A stretch of 64,000 bases of DNA from Pseudomonas sp. 10S4. Its GTDB lineage: Bacteria; Pseudomonadota; Gammaproteobacteria; Pseudomonadales; Pseudomonadaceae. Both the position numbers and the translations under genes were made by a program. Positions 37,731 to 45,648 of this stretch are shown here, in pieces (position 1 is the stretch's first letter; every line of letters starts with the position of its first letter). A model generated the notes under the pieces. It ran no database searches. It was given only the letters and a program-made list of their open reading frames with translations, and was not told where the DNA came from. The stretch spans positions 4,464,001-4,528,000 of the forward strand of contig NZ_CP133774.1 in NCBI RefSeq assembly GCF_034344865.1, in the 5' to 3' direction.

Positions 37731-38747
37731 TCACAGGGCGATCAGCCGGATCGGGCTGCCGTCGGTGACGTTCAGGGCGGCGCACAGGTCGGCGCTCAAG
37801 CCCACCGGTTGTCCGGCGGTGTAGTCCAGTTCGGTGATGATGGCCCGGTAATCCTTGAGCGAATCGTTGCTCACCAGGTAACTGCCACGGGCGTCGATGG
37901 TCTCAACGGGCTGCGCGGTGCCGGTGTGGCTGTGGGCAATAGAGCGAATGTTCGCGGTACGCGCATACAGCGTCGGGCCGCCGTCGAACAGGTCGATGTA
38001 GCTGTTGGTTTCAAAGCCTTCGCGCTCCAGGATGTCGAACGCTTCCTGGCCGTCGGGGTGAATCCGGCCAATGCACTCTTGCGCCGCTTTAGGCAGCATC
38101 GGCACGTAGATCGGGTATTGCGGCATCAGTTCGGCGAGGAAGGTCCGGCTCTCCAGGCCACAGAGTCGCTCGGCCTCGACGTAAGGCAGGTCAAAAAAGT
38201 GTTTGCCCAGGGCATCCCAGAACGGCGACTGGCCCTGATCGTCGCTGTACCCGACGATTTCGGTGATCACCGCCTCTGAAAAACGCGCGGAGTGAGCCGC
38301 GATAAACAGCAGCCGGGCCCGTGACAACAACTCGGAAAACGGCGTGCGCACCAGTGCCGCATCAATGTGAAAGCCGCGCAGCAAGGTGTGGCCGCTGAGG
38401 TCGTGGCACAACGACAGCGCCGGCACGCCGTGCTCGATGTTCAGTTCCCGTGAGGTGCTGGTGAAGTGGCGGTTGCGCAAGCTGTAGAACGGCTCACTGA
38501 AACCGGCGGTGGCAAGGATTTCCGAGCACCCGGTCAGACGTTGGCTGGCCAGGTCTTCGAGGACGAAAAAGTAGTTCTCCGGGCCGTTGCCTTGTACGTC
38601 TTTGTCGAACGAGGCGCAGGAGTCGAGAATTTTCTCGCGCAGGCGTTCGCTATCGTCCGGCAGCGACGTGACGCCCACCAGGCTGTCGCGGGCCAGTTGT
38701 TGCAACTGGGGCAGGTCGGTTAACTCGACTGGGCGTAAGACCAGCAT
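37731..38747 (-). CDS. Arginine/ornithine N-succinyltransferase alpha-subunit-like (AruF-like)
   Basis: The 338-residue product matches AruF: 'MLVLRPVELTDLPQLQQLA', 'GVTSLPDDSERL', 'ENYFFVLED', 'FSEPFYSLRNRHF', 'SPFWDALGKHFFDLPYVEAERLC' pieces and 'FETNSYIDLFDGGPTL'. AruF and AruG are homologous subunits of a heteromeric acyltransferase. The operon places it behind an APC permease and a gamma-glutamyl-ligase-type enzyme, so the natural acceptor may be a modified amino acid or amine rather than arginine. Confidence 0.88.
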   Translation of the reverse strand: MLVLRPVELTDLPQLQQLARDSLVGVTSLPDDSERLREKILDSCASFDKDVQGNGPENYFFVLEDLASQRLTGCSEILATAGFSEPFYSLRNRHFTSTSRELNIEHGVPALSLCHDLSGHTLLRGFHIDAALVRTPFSELLSRARLLFIAAHSARFSEAVITEIVGYSDDQGQSPFWDALGKHFFDLPYVEAERLCGLESRTFLAELMPQYPIYVPMLPKAAQECIGRIHPDGQEAFDILEREGFETNSYIDLFDGGPTLYARTANIRSIAHSHTGTAQPVETIDARGSYLVSNDSLKDYRAIITELDYTAGQPVGLSADLCAALNVTDGSPIRLIAL

Positions 38748-38867
38748 GGATGTACTCCTGTATCAAAGGGTTCGGCGGTTTGCCGTCGAACCTGACTATC
38801 ACTGTCGGTGTCCACGCGTTAAAGCAGCGGTCGCCTGATTTGTTGTCAGACGCCGCCCTTTTTGTTG

Positions 38868-40217
38868 TCAGACGTTGCTCGGGTCCGGCAACGACGTGCT
38901 GGCGCCCAGCTTGTTCAGGAAGAACAAATAGACCAGACCCAGAGCAATCCAGATCAAACCGAGCTTTTGTGCATCGACGCCCATGTTGTACATGATGGCC
39001 GCGACGATGATGAAGCCGACCACCGGGCAGAGCAGGTGACGGATCACCTGGCCGGATTTCTGCCGGCGCCAGTAGTAGTTGATCACGGTCAGGTGCAGCA
39101 GCATGAAGCCACTCAACGCGCCGAAGTTCACCAGGGAGGTGAGGGTGTCCACCGAGTTGATGAACAGGTAGCAAATCACCAGCGACAGCACGGCCACCAG
39201 GTAAATGCTGATGTGCGGCGTGTTGTATTTTGGATGGACCTTGGCCAGCACTTTCGGCAGTTTACCGTCCCGTGCCATGCCGAATATCAGCCGCGATACC
39301 GCCGATTGCGAAGTGATGGCCACCGCCACACCCCAGGACAGGGCCGTGGCCACGGCGGTAAGGGTTGCCAGCCAGCTGCCAGCGGCAATTTCAGCAATTT
39401 CATAAAACGCGGTGTCAGCGGATTTGAAACCCATGCCGGCAGCCAGATCGGTGGCGATCCAGGTCTGCACCACGAAGATCACGCCCATCACCACCAGGGT
39501 AATCAGCGCAGCCTTGCCAACACTGCGGCCCGGGTCCTCTTTGATCTCTTCGGCCAGGGTGGAAATCGCATCGAAGCCAAGGAACGACAGTACTGCAATC
39601 GACACCGCTTGCATCAGCAGCGCGAAGTTGAACGTTTCGGGGTTGTACAGCGGCGCCAAGGTCAACTCACCGTGACCGCCGCCGTTGTGCAGGGCATTCC
39701 AGGCGTAGAACAGGAAGATCCCCAGCACCACCAGTTGCGCCAGCAGAAAGACGATGTTCATCCGTGCGGTGAAGGTGATGCCCCGCAGGTTTACAAACGT
39801 CGCACTGACCAGGAACGCCAGGATGAAACCGACTTTCGGAATATCCGGGTACAGGTGATTCAGCGCCATGGCCGCGTACACGTACAGCAGCGGCGGGATC
39901 AGCAGGTAATCAAGCAGCATCAACCAACCGGCAATAAAGCCGACATGTTGATTCAAGCCGCGTTGTGCGTAGGAATACACCGAGCCGGCAATCGGAAAAG
40001 CCTTGGCCATGCTGCCGTAGCTGAGGGCGGTAAACAGCATCGCCACCATGCCGATAATGTAGGCCAGCGGCACCATCCCGGGCGCCTCGGCGTTGACGTA
40101 GCCATAAACACCGAACGGGGCGATGGGGACCATGAAGATCATCCCGTACACCACCAGATCCGTCAGTGTCAGGCTACGTTTCAACTCCTGCTTGTAGCCG
40201 AATTCTTCTATTTCCAT
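38868..40217 (-). CDS. APC-family amino acid/amine permease (PuuP-like)
   Basis: The 449-residue protein has about twelve membrane helices. It begins 'LKRSLTLTDLVVYGMIFMVPIAPFG' pieces (first helix of APC carriers) and has 'AFPIAGSVYSYAQRGLNQHVGF', 'LSFLGFDAISTLAEEIKEDPG' and 'SQSAVSRLIFGMARDGKLP'. The pattern resembles E. coli PuuP more than the LysP/AroP group. It probably imports the substrate for the operon. It sits between the amidohydrolase-like gene and the AruF-like gene. Confidence 0.88.
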   Translation of the reverse strand: MEIEEFGYKQELKRSLTLTDLVVYGMIFMVPIAPFGVYGYVNAEAPGMVPLAYIIGMVAMLFTALSYGSMAKAFPIAGSVYSYAQRGLNQHVGFIAGWLMLLDYLLIPPLLYVYAAMALNHLYPDIPKVGFILAFLVSATFVNLRGITFTARMNIVFLLAQLVVLGIFLFYAWNALHNGGGHGELTLAPLYNPETFNFALLMQAVSIAVLSFLGFDAISTLAEEIKEDPGRSVGKAALITLVVMGVIFVVQTWIATDLAAGMGFKSADTAFYEIAEIAAGSWLATLTAVATALSWGVAVAITSQSAVSRLIFGMARDGKLPKVLAKVHPKYNTPHISIYLVAVLSLVICYLFINSVDTLTSLVNFGALSGFMLLHLTVINYYWRRQKSGQVIRHLLCPVVGFIIVAAIMYNMGVDAQKLGLIWIALGLVYLFFLNKLGASTSLPDPSNV

Positions 40218-40294
40218 GAAGCGTCTCTCCTGGTCATTCCATCGGGCAACTTTTAGTTTTTATTCCGCTACAGCGCACAACGTTTACTTTTTTC

Positions 40295-41056
40295 CTACAG
40301 CAAGGGGGCGAGGTATCCGCTCCAGCGTTCAATTGCCTCGGGCGTGCGCAGCAGATCGTTGCGCACCTCGATCAACACCGATTCCAGCTCGCGAGCATCG
40401 CCGTGCACCGGCACGGTCATGTCCCCCAGAGGGTCTATCTTGTACGGCTGATTGCCGGCCACTTTCTTCGAATGCCGGCTCAACCCGTCGATCACCCGTT
40501 GGGCGTAATTCCGGGCCCCGCCAAACAGCACGCCGGCTTCCAGCAACCGGGGCTGACCGTAATAAATCGGGGTGAAACTGTGAATCCCCACCACTCGAAC
40601 TGCTCGCCCTTGCGCCACGCGCTCGTCGATCAGGCTTTGCAAGCGGGTGTGAAACGGCTTGAACAACGTTTCCCGGCGGTACTCCCGGGTGGCTTCACTC
40701 AGTTGCTGGTTGCCCGGCACCTGATAAATCTCGCTCTGACCCGGAATGCTGTCCGGGGCATGGCGTGGGCGATTGAGGTCAATCAACAGCCGTGAGTAGT
40801 TGGCCGCCAGCAGCGTCACGCCGAGTGTTTCGGACAAGCGCTCAGCCAGCGCCAGGGCACCGATGTCCCAGGCGATGTGCTCACGGGCGGCTTCAAAGCT
40901 CAAACCCAGATCATTCAACGCCGGCGGAATAAAACGGCTGGCGTGTTCGCACACCAGAATCAGCGGGTGCTCGGAGGCTTCCCGGATCAAGGTGTACGGG
41001 GGCTTGGTGTAGAGCCCAAGTTCAGCAGGTTCAGTACAGACGGGCATAGTGCTCAC
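40295..41056 (-). CDS. N-formylglutamate amidohydrolase family protein
   Basis: The 253-residue protein has the family features 'LILVCEHASRFIPP', with a metal-binding Glu-His, 'HIAWDIGALALAERLSETL', 'NYSRLLIDLNRP' and 'VRVVGIHSFTPIYYG'. Members are HutG-like zinc hydrolases removing an N-formyl group from formylglutamate; relatives act on other N-acyl compounds. It starts at GTG 41056 or ATG 41047, overlapping the end of the glutamine-synthetase-like gene, so it is translationally coupled. No hut genes are nearby, so a substrate other than formylglutamate is likely. Confidence 0.85.
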   Translation of the reverse strand: MSTMPVCTEPAELGLYTKPPYTLIREASEHPLILVCEHASRFIPPALNDLGLSFEAAREHIAWDIGALALAERLSETLGVTLLAANYSRLLIDLNRPRHAPDSIPGQSEIYQVPGNQQLSEATREYRRETLFKPFHTRLQSLIDERVAQGRAVRVVGIHSFTPIYYGQPRLLEAGVLFGGARNYAQRVIDGLSRHSKKVAGNQPYKIDPLGDMTVPVHGDARELESVLIEVRNDLLRTPEAIERWSGYLAPLL

Positions 41057-42362
41057 AAAGGTCGGCGGGCGAGAGCTGTTCCGTCAGCGTCAGTTCCTCG
41101 GTTTTCAGGGCGAAATAAGAGTCGAGCAGTGCCTTGGGCAACGCTTCGATCAGCGCCTCACTGTTGCGCAGGCAGTCCAGGGCCTGGGGCAGAGAGGCGG
41201 GTAGGGCAACAATGCCCCGGGCCTGGCGTTGTTCTTCATTCAGGGCATCGGGGATTTCATCAGTGATTGCATTCAGTGCCAGGCGTTGTTCGATGCCCAG
41301 GCGTCCGGCAATCAGCAGTGCGGCCATGGCCAGGTGCGGCGAGGCGGTGGCGTCCATGGCACGAAATTCGAGGTTGTACTGCGCGGCTACGGATTTACTG
41401 CCCAGGGTTACCGTCGGGCAGATCCGCAGCGCCGCTTCGCGGTTGCGCTGGCCGAGGCAGGCATAGGAAGCGCTCCAGTGATGGGGCAGCAAGCGCTTGT
41501 AGGACACCGGCGTCGGCGCGGTTATGGCGCAGAGAGCCGGCAAGTAATGCAGGATCCCGGCGGCCCAGTGCTGGCCGAGGGTCGACAGGCCATTGGTGGT
41601 GCCGGCGTCGTACAGCAGCGGTTGCCCGGCGAGGTCTTGCAGGCTGATGTGCAAATGCACACCGTTGCACATTGCATGTTCGGTGGTCTTCGGCGCGAAG
41701 CTCAGGTCCACGCCCATTTGCCGAGCGACTTCCCGGGTGATTTCGCGCACGTTCACCGCACGGTCGGCGGCGGCGACACCGAGCGCCGGGCGGCAGGTGA
41801 TTTCGTATTGATGCTTGCCGTATTCCGGCAGGAACATCTCCGGCTCCACGCCACCCGCGCGCAAAGCGCTGAGCAACCAGCCGCCGAATTCGGCACCCTG
41901 GCGCTGGGCTTCAAGGGAGAACGCCCGACAATCGGCATCGCCGCTGTCCAGGTTGAATTCGTGTTCGAACGCGGCGTTGACCTGCACCCCCAACTCGGCC
42001 CTATAACGTTCCACTTCGTTGCGCAGCAGGGTGCGCGGGCATGTGGCCCACGGCCGGCCATCGGTTTCGCAGAGGTCGCCATGGATGAAGTCCAGAGGCG
42101 GGGCATTGGCGTCCGGGCCGTTGCTGACGGTCACCCGGCTGCCCATGTCCGGAATCAATCGCAAGTCACCGTAAGCGCCCCACGGACTGGCCGAGGCGAT
42201 GACGTCTTGCGGGGTCAGTGCGCTGTTGGCGGGCACCCAGCCGATACCGGCGGCTTGATAGTGCTCCAGCTCATCGGTGGGAAAGGAGCGACCGCGGGTC
42301 ACGCCGATCAGGTCGGTGGTGACAATCGTGGTCATCGGGACGGGCAGCAGGCGCGCGCTCAT
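41031..42362 (-). CDS. Glutamine synthetase family protein (gamma-glutamyl ligase type)
   Basis: ATG 42362 overlaps the preceding stop (ATGA). The 443-residue protein retains GS catalytic segments: 'AAFEHEFNL' (metal Glu), 'CNGVHLHISL' (His loop), 'WSASYACLGQRNREAALRIC' (ATP/Glu-binding Arg) and 'NLEFRAMDATASPHLAMAAL'. It lacks the adenylylation-site Tyr region of GlnA type I. PuuA and other catabolic ligases of this family join glutamate to amines. With a PuuP-like permease in the operon, gamma-glutamylation of an imported amine is a reasonable guess. Confidence 0.88.
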   Translation of the reverse strand: MSARLLPVPMTTIVTTDLIGVTRGRSFPTDELEHYQAAGIGWVPANSALTPQDVIASASPWGAYGDLRLIPDMGSRVTVSNGPDANAPPLDFIHGDLCETDGRPWATCPRTLLRNEVERYRAELGVQVNAAFEHEFNLDSGDADCRAFSLEAQRQGAEFGGWLLSALRAGGVEPEMFLPEYGKHQYEITCRPALGVAAADRAVNVREITREVARQMGVDLSFAPKTTEHAMCNGVHLHISLQDLAGQPLLYDAGTTNGLSTLGQHWAAGILHYLPALCAITAPTPVSYKRLLPHHWSASYACLGQRNREAALRICPTVTLGSKSVAAQYNLEFRAMDATASPHLAMAALLIAGRLGIEQRLALNAITDEIPDALNEEQRQARGIVALPASLPQALDCLRNSEALIEALPKALLDSYFALKTEELTLTEQLSPADLCEHYARLY

Positions 42363-43003
42363 GGCTGCATCTCCTGCAGACGGGCGAGCACGGTTTGCGT
42401 GTCCGTAATCCAGCAATAACCTTTGATCGCGTTGAGGCAGGCCTGATGCCGTTCCGGGGTGTAAGTGGCGCAGGCGTCTTCCACCAGCGTCACCAGGTAG
42501 CCACGGTCGGCGGCGTCACGCACCGCCATGTCGACGCACTGGTCGGTGACGATGCCGGCGATGACCAGATGCCGCGCCCCGAGGTTGCGCAACACGTAGT
42601 CGATGTTGGTGGAGTTGAAGACCCCCGAGGAGCTTTTCGGCAGCACGACTTCGTTTTCTTCCGGGGTCAGGTCCTCGATGATTCGCGCCTGCGGGCATCC
42701 TTTGGGCAGGTGCATGTCCGAGAGTTTGTGGTCCAGGGAACGGTCGCGGCCATCGGCGGTGAGGCTTTCGATCAGGGTATGTACTACGTTCTGCCGGGCG
42801 CTGCGAAAGGCGCTGAGCAACCGCCGCTGATTGGGCACTACCTGCATGTGAGTGCGAGTCAGGAAATATTCGGCGTCGGGGTCGTTGAGGTGCGGGTCGA
42901 ACTGCGGTTCGAGCCAGGCCCGCTGCATGTCGACCAGCAACAGCGCGGTGTGGTCAGTGACAAAAGGCAGGTCGCGCGGCGAGCGGTGGGGGAGCGTAAA
43001 CAT
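42359..43003 (-). CDS. Isochorismatase-family cysteine hydrolase
   Basis: The 214-residue product carries the full triad: Asp in 'ALLLVDMQRAW' (near 25), Lys in 'VVLPKSSSGVF' (near 123) and Cys in 'IVTDQCVDMAVRDAADRG' (near 157). The family includes isochorismatases, nicotinamidases and carbamoyl/ureido hydrolases such as RutB. Its start is two bases after the rpiR stop and its end overlaps the GS-like gene. An amidase or carbamoylase role in the operon is likely; isochorismate chemistry has no support here. Confidence 0.9.
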   Translation of the reverse strand: MFTLPHRSPRDLPFVTDHTALLLVDMQRAWLEPQFDPHLNDPDAEYFLTRTHMQVVPNQRRLLSAFRSARQNVVHTLIESLTADGRDRSLDHKLSDMHLPKGCPQARIIEDLTPEENEVVLPKSSSGVFNSTNIDYVLRNLGARHLVIAGIVTDQCVDMAVRDAADRGYLVTLVEDACATYTPERHQACLNAIKGYCWITDTQTVLARLQEMQP

Positions 43004-43005
43004 CC

Positions 43006-43860
43006 TTATTTTTCCTCCAGTAGATGGGTGTCGAATTCAGAACGCAGGGCATCGATGCCTTCCAGGCGATCGGCCAGATCGGGGCTGCGCAAGGTCAGGC
43101 AAGCAATCAGTGCTTCAACCTGCGCCAGCGCCGGGACCAGGGTGTCGAACGCCGAGACCGACTCCACCGGCGAGCTGATGATCAAATCGGCCATTTCCCG
43201 CAACGGCGAGGTATAGATGTCGGTGAACAGCACTACCCGCGCATAGCGATTTTTCGCGGCACTGGCCACCCGCAAGGCCTGGGACTGGTAGCGGCGATAA
43301 TCGAACACCAGCACCACGTCCTGGCGCTGTACGTCGAACAGTCGGTCCGGCAACTGGGCGTTGTCTTCCAGGGCAAAACAGCCGGGGCGCAGCAGGCGCA
43401 AATGGTTGAGCAAATAGTGGGCGAGGAAACTGCTGAAACGCCCGCCGAAGCAATGCACTTGATGGCGAGCGTCGAGCAACCATTCCACCAGAATCCGTAC
43501 ATCTTCAGGTTGCGTCAGGGCCTGGGTTTCCACCATGGAGCGATGGGTTTCCGCCAGATAATGGCTCCACGGATCATCTTTTTGCAGGTGGGCGCGGGGT
43601 TGCAACAGGGTGCTTGGGGAGCGCAAGCGGTGGTCCATGTCGCTGAGCAACGCGTCCTGGAACTCGGCGTAACCGCTAAAGCCAAGTTTTTTGACCAGTC
43701 GCACAATGGTCGGATCGCTGACACCGGCGTGCTCGGCCAATCGCGACATCGGGCCCAGTCCGTTACGCGGGTACTGGTCCAGCAAGGCGCGGATGACTTT
43801 GCGTTCCGAAGGCGTAAGGTCCAGGCCGGGATCGGTGATCAGGTCTCTAAGAGGGGGCAT
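43006..43860 (-). CDS. MurR/RpiR-family transcriptional regulator
   Basis: The 284-residue protein has an N-terminal HTH_6 domain ('LTPSERKVIRALLDQYP', 'VSDPTIVRLVKKLGFSGYAEF') and a C-terminal SIS domain ('VHCFGGRFSSFLAHYLLNHL', 'LVFDYRRYQSQALRVASAAK'). It is the first gene of the seven-gene operon and presumably controls it. The inverted repeat at 43901-43948, 40 bases upstream of its start, is the best operator candidate. Confidence 0.9.
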   Translation of the reverse strand: MPPLRDLITDPGLDLTPSERKVIRALLDQYPRNGLGPMSRLAEHAGVSDPTIVRLVKKLGFSGYAEFQDALLSDMDHRLRSPSTLLQPRAHLQKDDPWSHYLAETHRSMVETQALTQPEDVRILVEWLLDARHQVHCFGGRFSSFLAHYLLNHLRLLRPGCFALEDNAQLPDRLFDVQRQDVVLVFDYRRYQSQALRVASAAKNRYARVVLFTDIYTSPLREMADLIISSPVESVSAFDTLVPALAQVEALIACLTLRSPDLADRLEGIDALRSEFDTHLLEEK

Positions 43861-43900
43861 CCGGGCTCCTGCTGGATGGGTGTGTCGGTTTCATTTCACA

Positions 43901-43948
43901 ATTCACTAAAACAGTATTTATGTAACTCACACTACATGTCTAGTGAAT
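43901..43948. promoter_or_regulatory. Candidate RpiR operator: separated 8-bp inverted repeat
   Basis: ATTCACTA (43901-43908) and TAGTGAAT (43941-43948) are perfect inverted copies, 32 bases apart. The AT-rich stretch between them would suit the operon promoter. The remaining 43949-44202 is the divergent leader before the histidine phosphatase gene; I see only the hairpin at 44001-44033 in it. Confidence 0.5.
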
Positions 43949-44000
43949 TTTTGCACGCCAGTGTCAGGCCCCAAAACGGGGCGAAACCCCCGTGCCATGG

Positions 44001-44033
44001 GTCCTACGTGGATGTCGACAGGGCTTGTAGGAC
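44001..44033. repeat. Hairpin GTCCTAC...GTAGGAC upstream of the cob genes
   Basis: GTCCTAC (44001-44007) and GTAGGAC (44027-44033) form a 7-bp stem, extendable by GGG/CCC. A similar CTGTAGG...CCTACAG stem occurs at 48086-48122. I see no cobalamin riboswitch features around it. Confidence 0.4.
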
Positions 44034-44202
44034 ATTGCCCATAGCGGTGTCGGAGATTACCGTTTTTCATGATTGAAATAGGCTGTCTGCCCGAGGCAAT
44101 TGAGCCAAATGAAACGCCCTCAAAGGCCCGTCTTACAGCACAATTGGCCGATTGTTTGCGGCGTTTTGCCGTTTCACATATTCAACAACAGGGTGATTTT
44201 CC

Positions 44203-44775
44203 GTGCAGGTGACCCGTTTGACCTTGATTTGCCACGCGCGAACCGTCGCACAAAAACTGGCGCGTTTTCCTACAGATGAGCCAGTGGAAATGGTTTGGCA
44301 ATCGGCGAAGTGTTCCCGTCGCGGATCTTCCAAGGTCGCGCCGCGCCTGCTGTGTGGTCCCGAAGCCCGAACCCGCCAGACCGCTGAACTGTTTGGCAGT
44401 GATGCGCAAGTGGTCGAGGCCTTGAGGGACTGCGATTTTGGCCGCTGGCAAGGTGTGCGAATCACCGATCTGCAAAAAACCGAACCCGATACGCTCGTGG
44501 CATGGCTGGAAGACCCGCATTCTGCCCCCCACGGCGGCGAATCGGTGGTGCAACTCGGTGAGCGGGTGGCGGCGTGGCTGGCAACGTTGGAGGCGACACC
44601 GGGCCACATCGTCGCCATCACCCACCCTTACGTGGTTCGCGCCGCGCTGGCGCATGTGCTGCAGAGCACCGCATTCAACCTGATCGACGTTGAGCCGTTG
44701 TCGACCATCGAGTTGCGGTTCACCGGGCGCTGGCGGCTACGCTTGATGAGCACTGAGGCTGAAGGAGCGTTTTGA
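44203..44775 (+). CDS. Histidine phosphatase family protein with altered RHG motif
   Basis: Starting at GTG 44203, the 190-residue protein has the phosphoglycerate-mutase-like fold: 'LTLICHARTVAQ' near residue 10, where RHGxT is expected, 'GPEARTRQTAELFG' (second Arg), 'DFGRWQGVRITDL' and 'GHIVAITHPYVVRAAL' (second His). The first catalytic Arg of RHG is Cys here, while the His remains, so activity may differ from typical CobC-like phosphatases. Its stop overlaps the cobF start (TGATG), so the two are translationally coupled and a role in cobalamin synthesis is suggested. Confidence 0.85.
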   Translation: MQVTRLTLICHARTVAQKLARFPTDEPVEMVWQSAKCSRRGSSKVAPRLLCGPEARTRQTAELFGSDAQVVEALRDCDFGRWQGVRITDLQKTEPDTLVAWLEDPHSAPHGGESVVQLGERVAAWLATLEATPGHIVAITHPYVVRAALAHVLQSTAFNLIDVEPLSTIELRFTGRWRLRLMSTEAEGAF

Positions 44776-45530
44776 TGAAAACTTTGTTGGTGATCGGCAT
44801 TGGCGCCGGCAACCCGGACTACATCACGATGCAGGCGGTAAAGGCGCTGAATCGGGCGGACGTGTTTTTCCTCATGGACAAGGGCCAGAGCAAAGACAAG
44901 TTGATCGATCTGCGGCGTGACATCTGTGAGCGCTACATCACCGATCGCGACTACCGCTTCGTCGAAGCCCACAGCCCGGAACGCGAGCGTGGCGACGTAG
45001 ACTACAAGGCCAGTGTCGAGGATCTGAACCTGGCCAAGCAGAACACCTTCGAACGGCTGATCAACGAGGAAATGACTGACGGCCAGTGCGCCGGTTTCCT
45101 GGTGTGGGGCGACCCCGCGTTGTACGACAGCACCGTGCGTATCTTGCAGGCGATTCTGGCCTCGAGGCACTGCGAGTTTGAGTTCGAAGTGATCCCCGGA
45201 ATCACCAGCGTTCAGGCGTTGGCGGCGCAACATAAGGTGTCGTTGAATCGCATCGGGCGCTCGATTGAAATCACCACGGGCCGGCGGCTGGCGGCGGGGC
45301 AGGTGAGTGATGCGGATAGCCTGGTGGTGATGCTCGATGCGGAAGATTCCTACCATCGGGTGGCGGATCAGGAGACGGAGATTTACTGGGGGGCTTACTT
45401 GGGCACGCCGGATGAAATCCTTATCAGCGGCAAGCTCAAGGATGTGGCGGATGAGATTGAACGGGTGCGCAAGGCGGCGCGGTTGGCGAATGGGTGGATT
45501 ATGGATACCTATTTGTTGCGCAAGCCTTGA
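44775..45530 (+). CDS. cobF: Precorrin-6A synthase (deacetylating) CobF
   Basis: ATG 44775 follows GGAG and overlaps the previous stop. The 251-residue protein has the precorrin methyltransferase pattern 'VIGIGAGNPDYITMQAVKALNRADV' pieces, 'GFLVWGDPALYDSTVRILQ' and 'EFEVIPGITSVQALAAQHK'. CobF uses SAM to methylate C-1 of precorrin-5 with loss of acetate in the aerobic cobalamin pathway. Other cob genes are not in the window. A REP pair follows. Confidence 0.93.
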   Translation: MKTLLVIGIGAGNPDYITMQAVKALNRADVFFLMDKGQSKDKLIDLRRDICERYITDRDYRFVEAHSPERERGDVDYKASVEDLNLAKQNTFERLINEEMTDGQCAGFLVWGDPALYDSTVRILQAILASRHCEFEFEVIPGITSVQALAAQHKVSLNRIGRSIEITTGRRLAAGQVSDADSLVVMLDAEDSYHRVADQETEIYWGAYLGTPDEILISGKLKDVADEIERVRKAARLANGWIMDTYLLRKP

Positions 45531-45556
45531 GTTTGGCGGTGTCTGGTTGGACGCCA

Positions 45557-45632
45557 TCGCGAGCAAGCCCGCTCCCACATTGGTTTTGTGAACGACACAG
45601 ACCTAATGTGGGAGCGGGTTTGCTCGCGAAGA
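45557..45632. repeat. REP pair, 'GCGAGCAAGCCCGCTCCCACA' type, between convergent genes
   Basis: The arm ATCGCGAGCAAGCCCGCTCC ends near 45579 and TGTGGGAGCGGGTTTGCTCG starts at 45606. It occupies the whole gap between cobF and ftrA ends and may act as a bidirectional terminator. Confidence 0.85.
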
Positions 45633-45648
45633 GGCCCGCAAGAACACC

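Noticed and set aside
36635..38747. Calling the AruF/AruG-like pair the main arginine succinyltransferase
   Set aside because: The usual partners aruC, aruD, aruB and aruE are absent and the genes sit in a different operon, so a paralogous role is more likely.
38862..40256. A 464-codon plus-strand open frame opposite the APC permease
   Set aside because: His/Gln-rich shadow translation of a GC-rich membrane-protein gene; no conserved features.
40295..41056. Assigning the N-formylglutamate amidohydrolase-like gene to histidine utilisation (hutG)
   Set aside because: No hutU, hutH, hutI or hutC is nearby, and it overlaps a GS-like gene in another operon.
43949..44202. Possible cobalamin riboswitch upstream of the phosphatase-cobF pair
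   Set aside because: I could not find the B12-box core or the supporting stems; only a short GTCCTAC hairpin is present.
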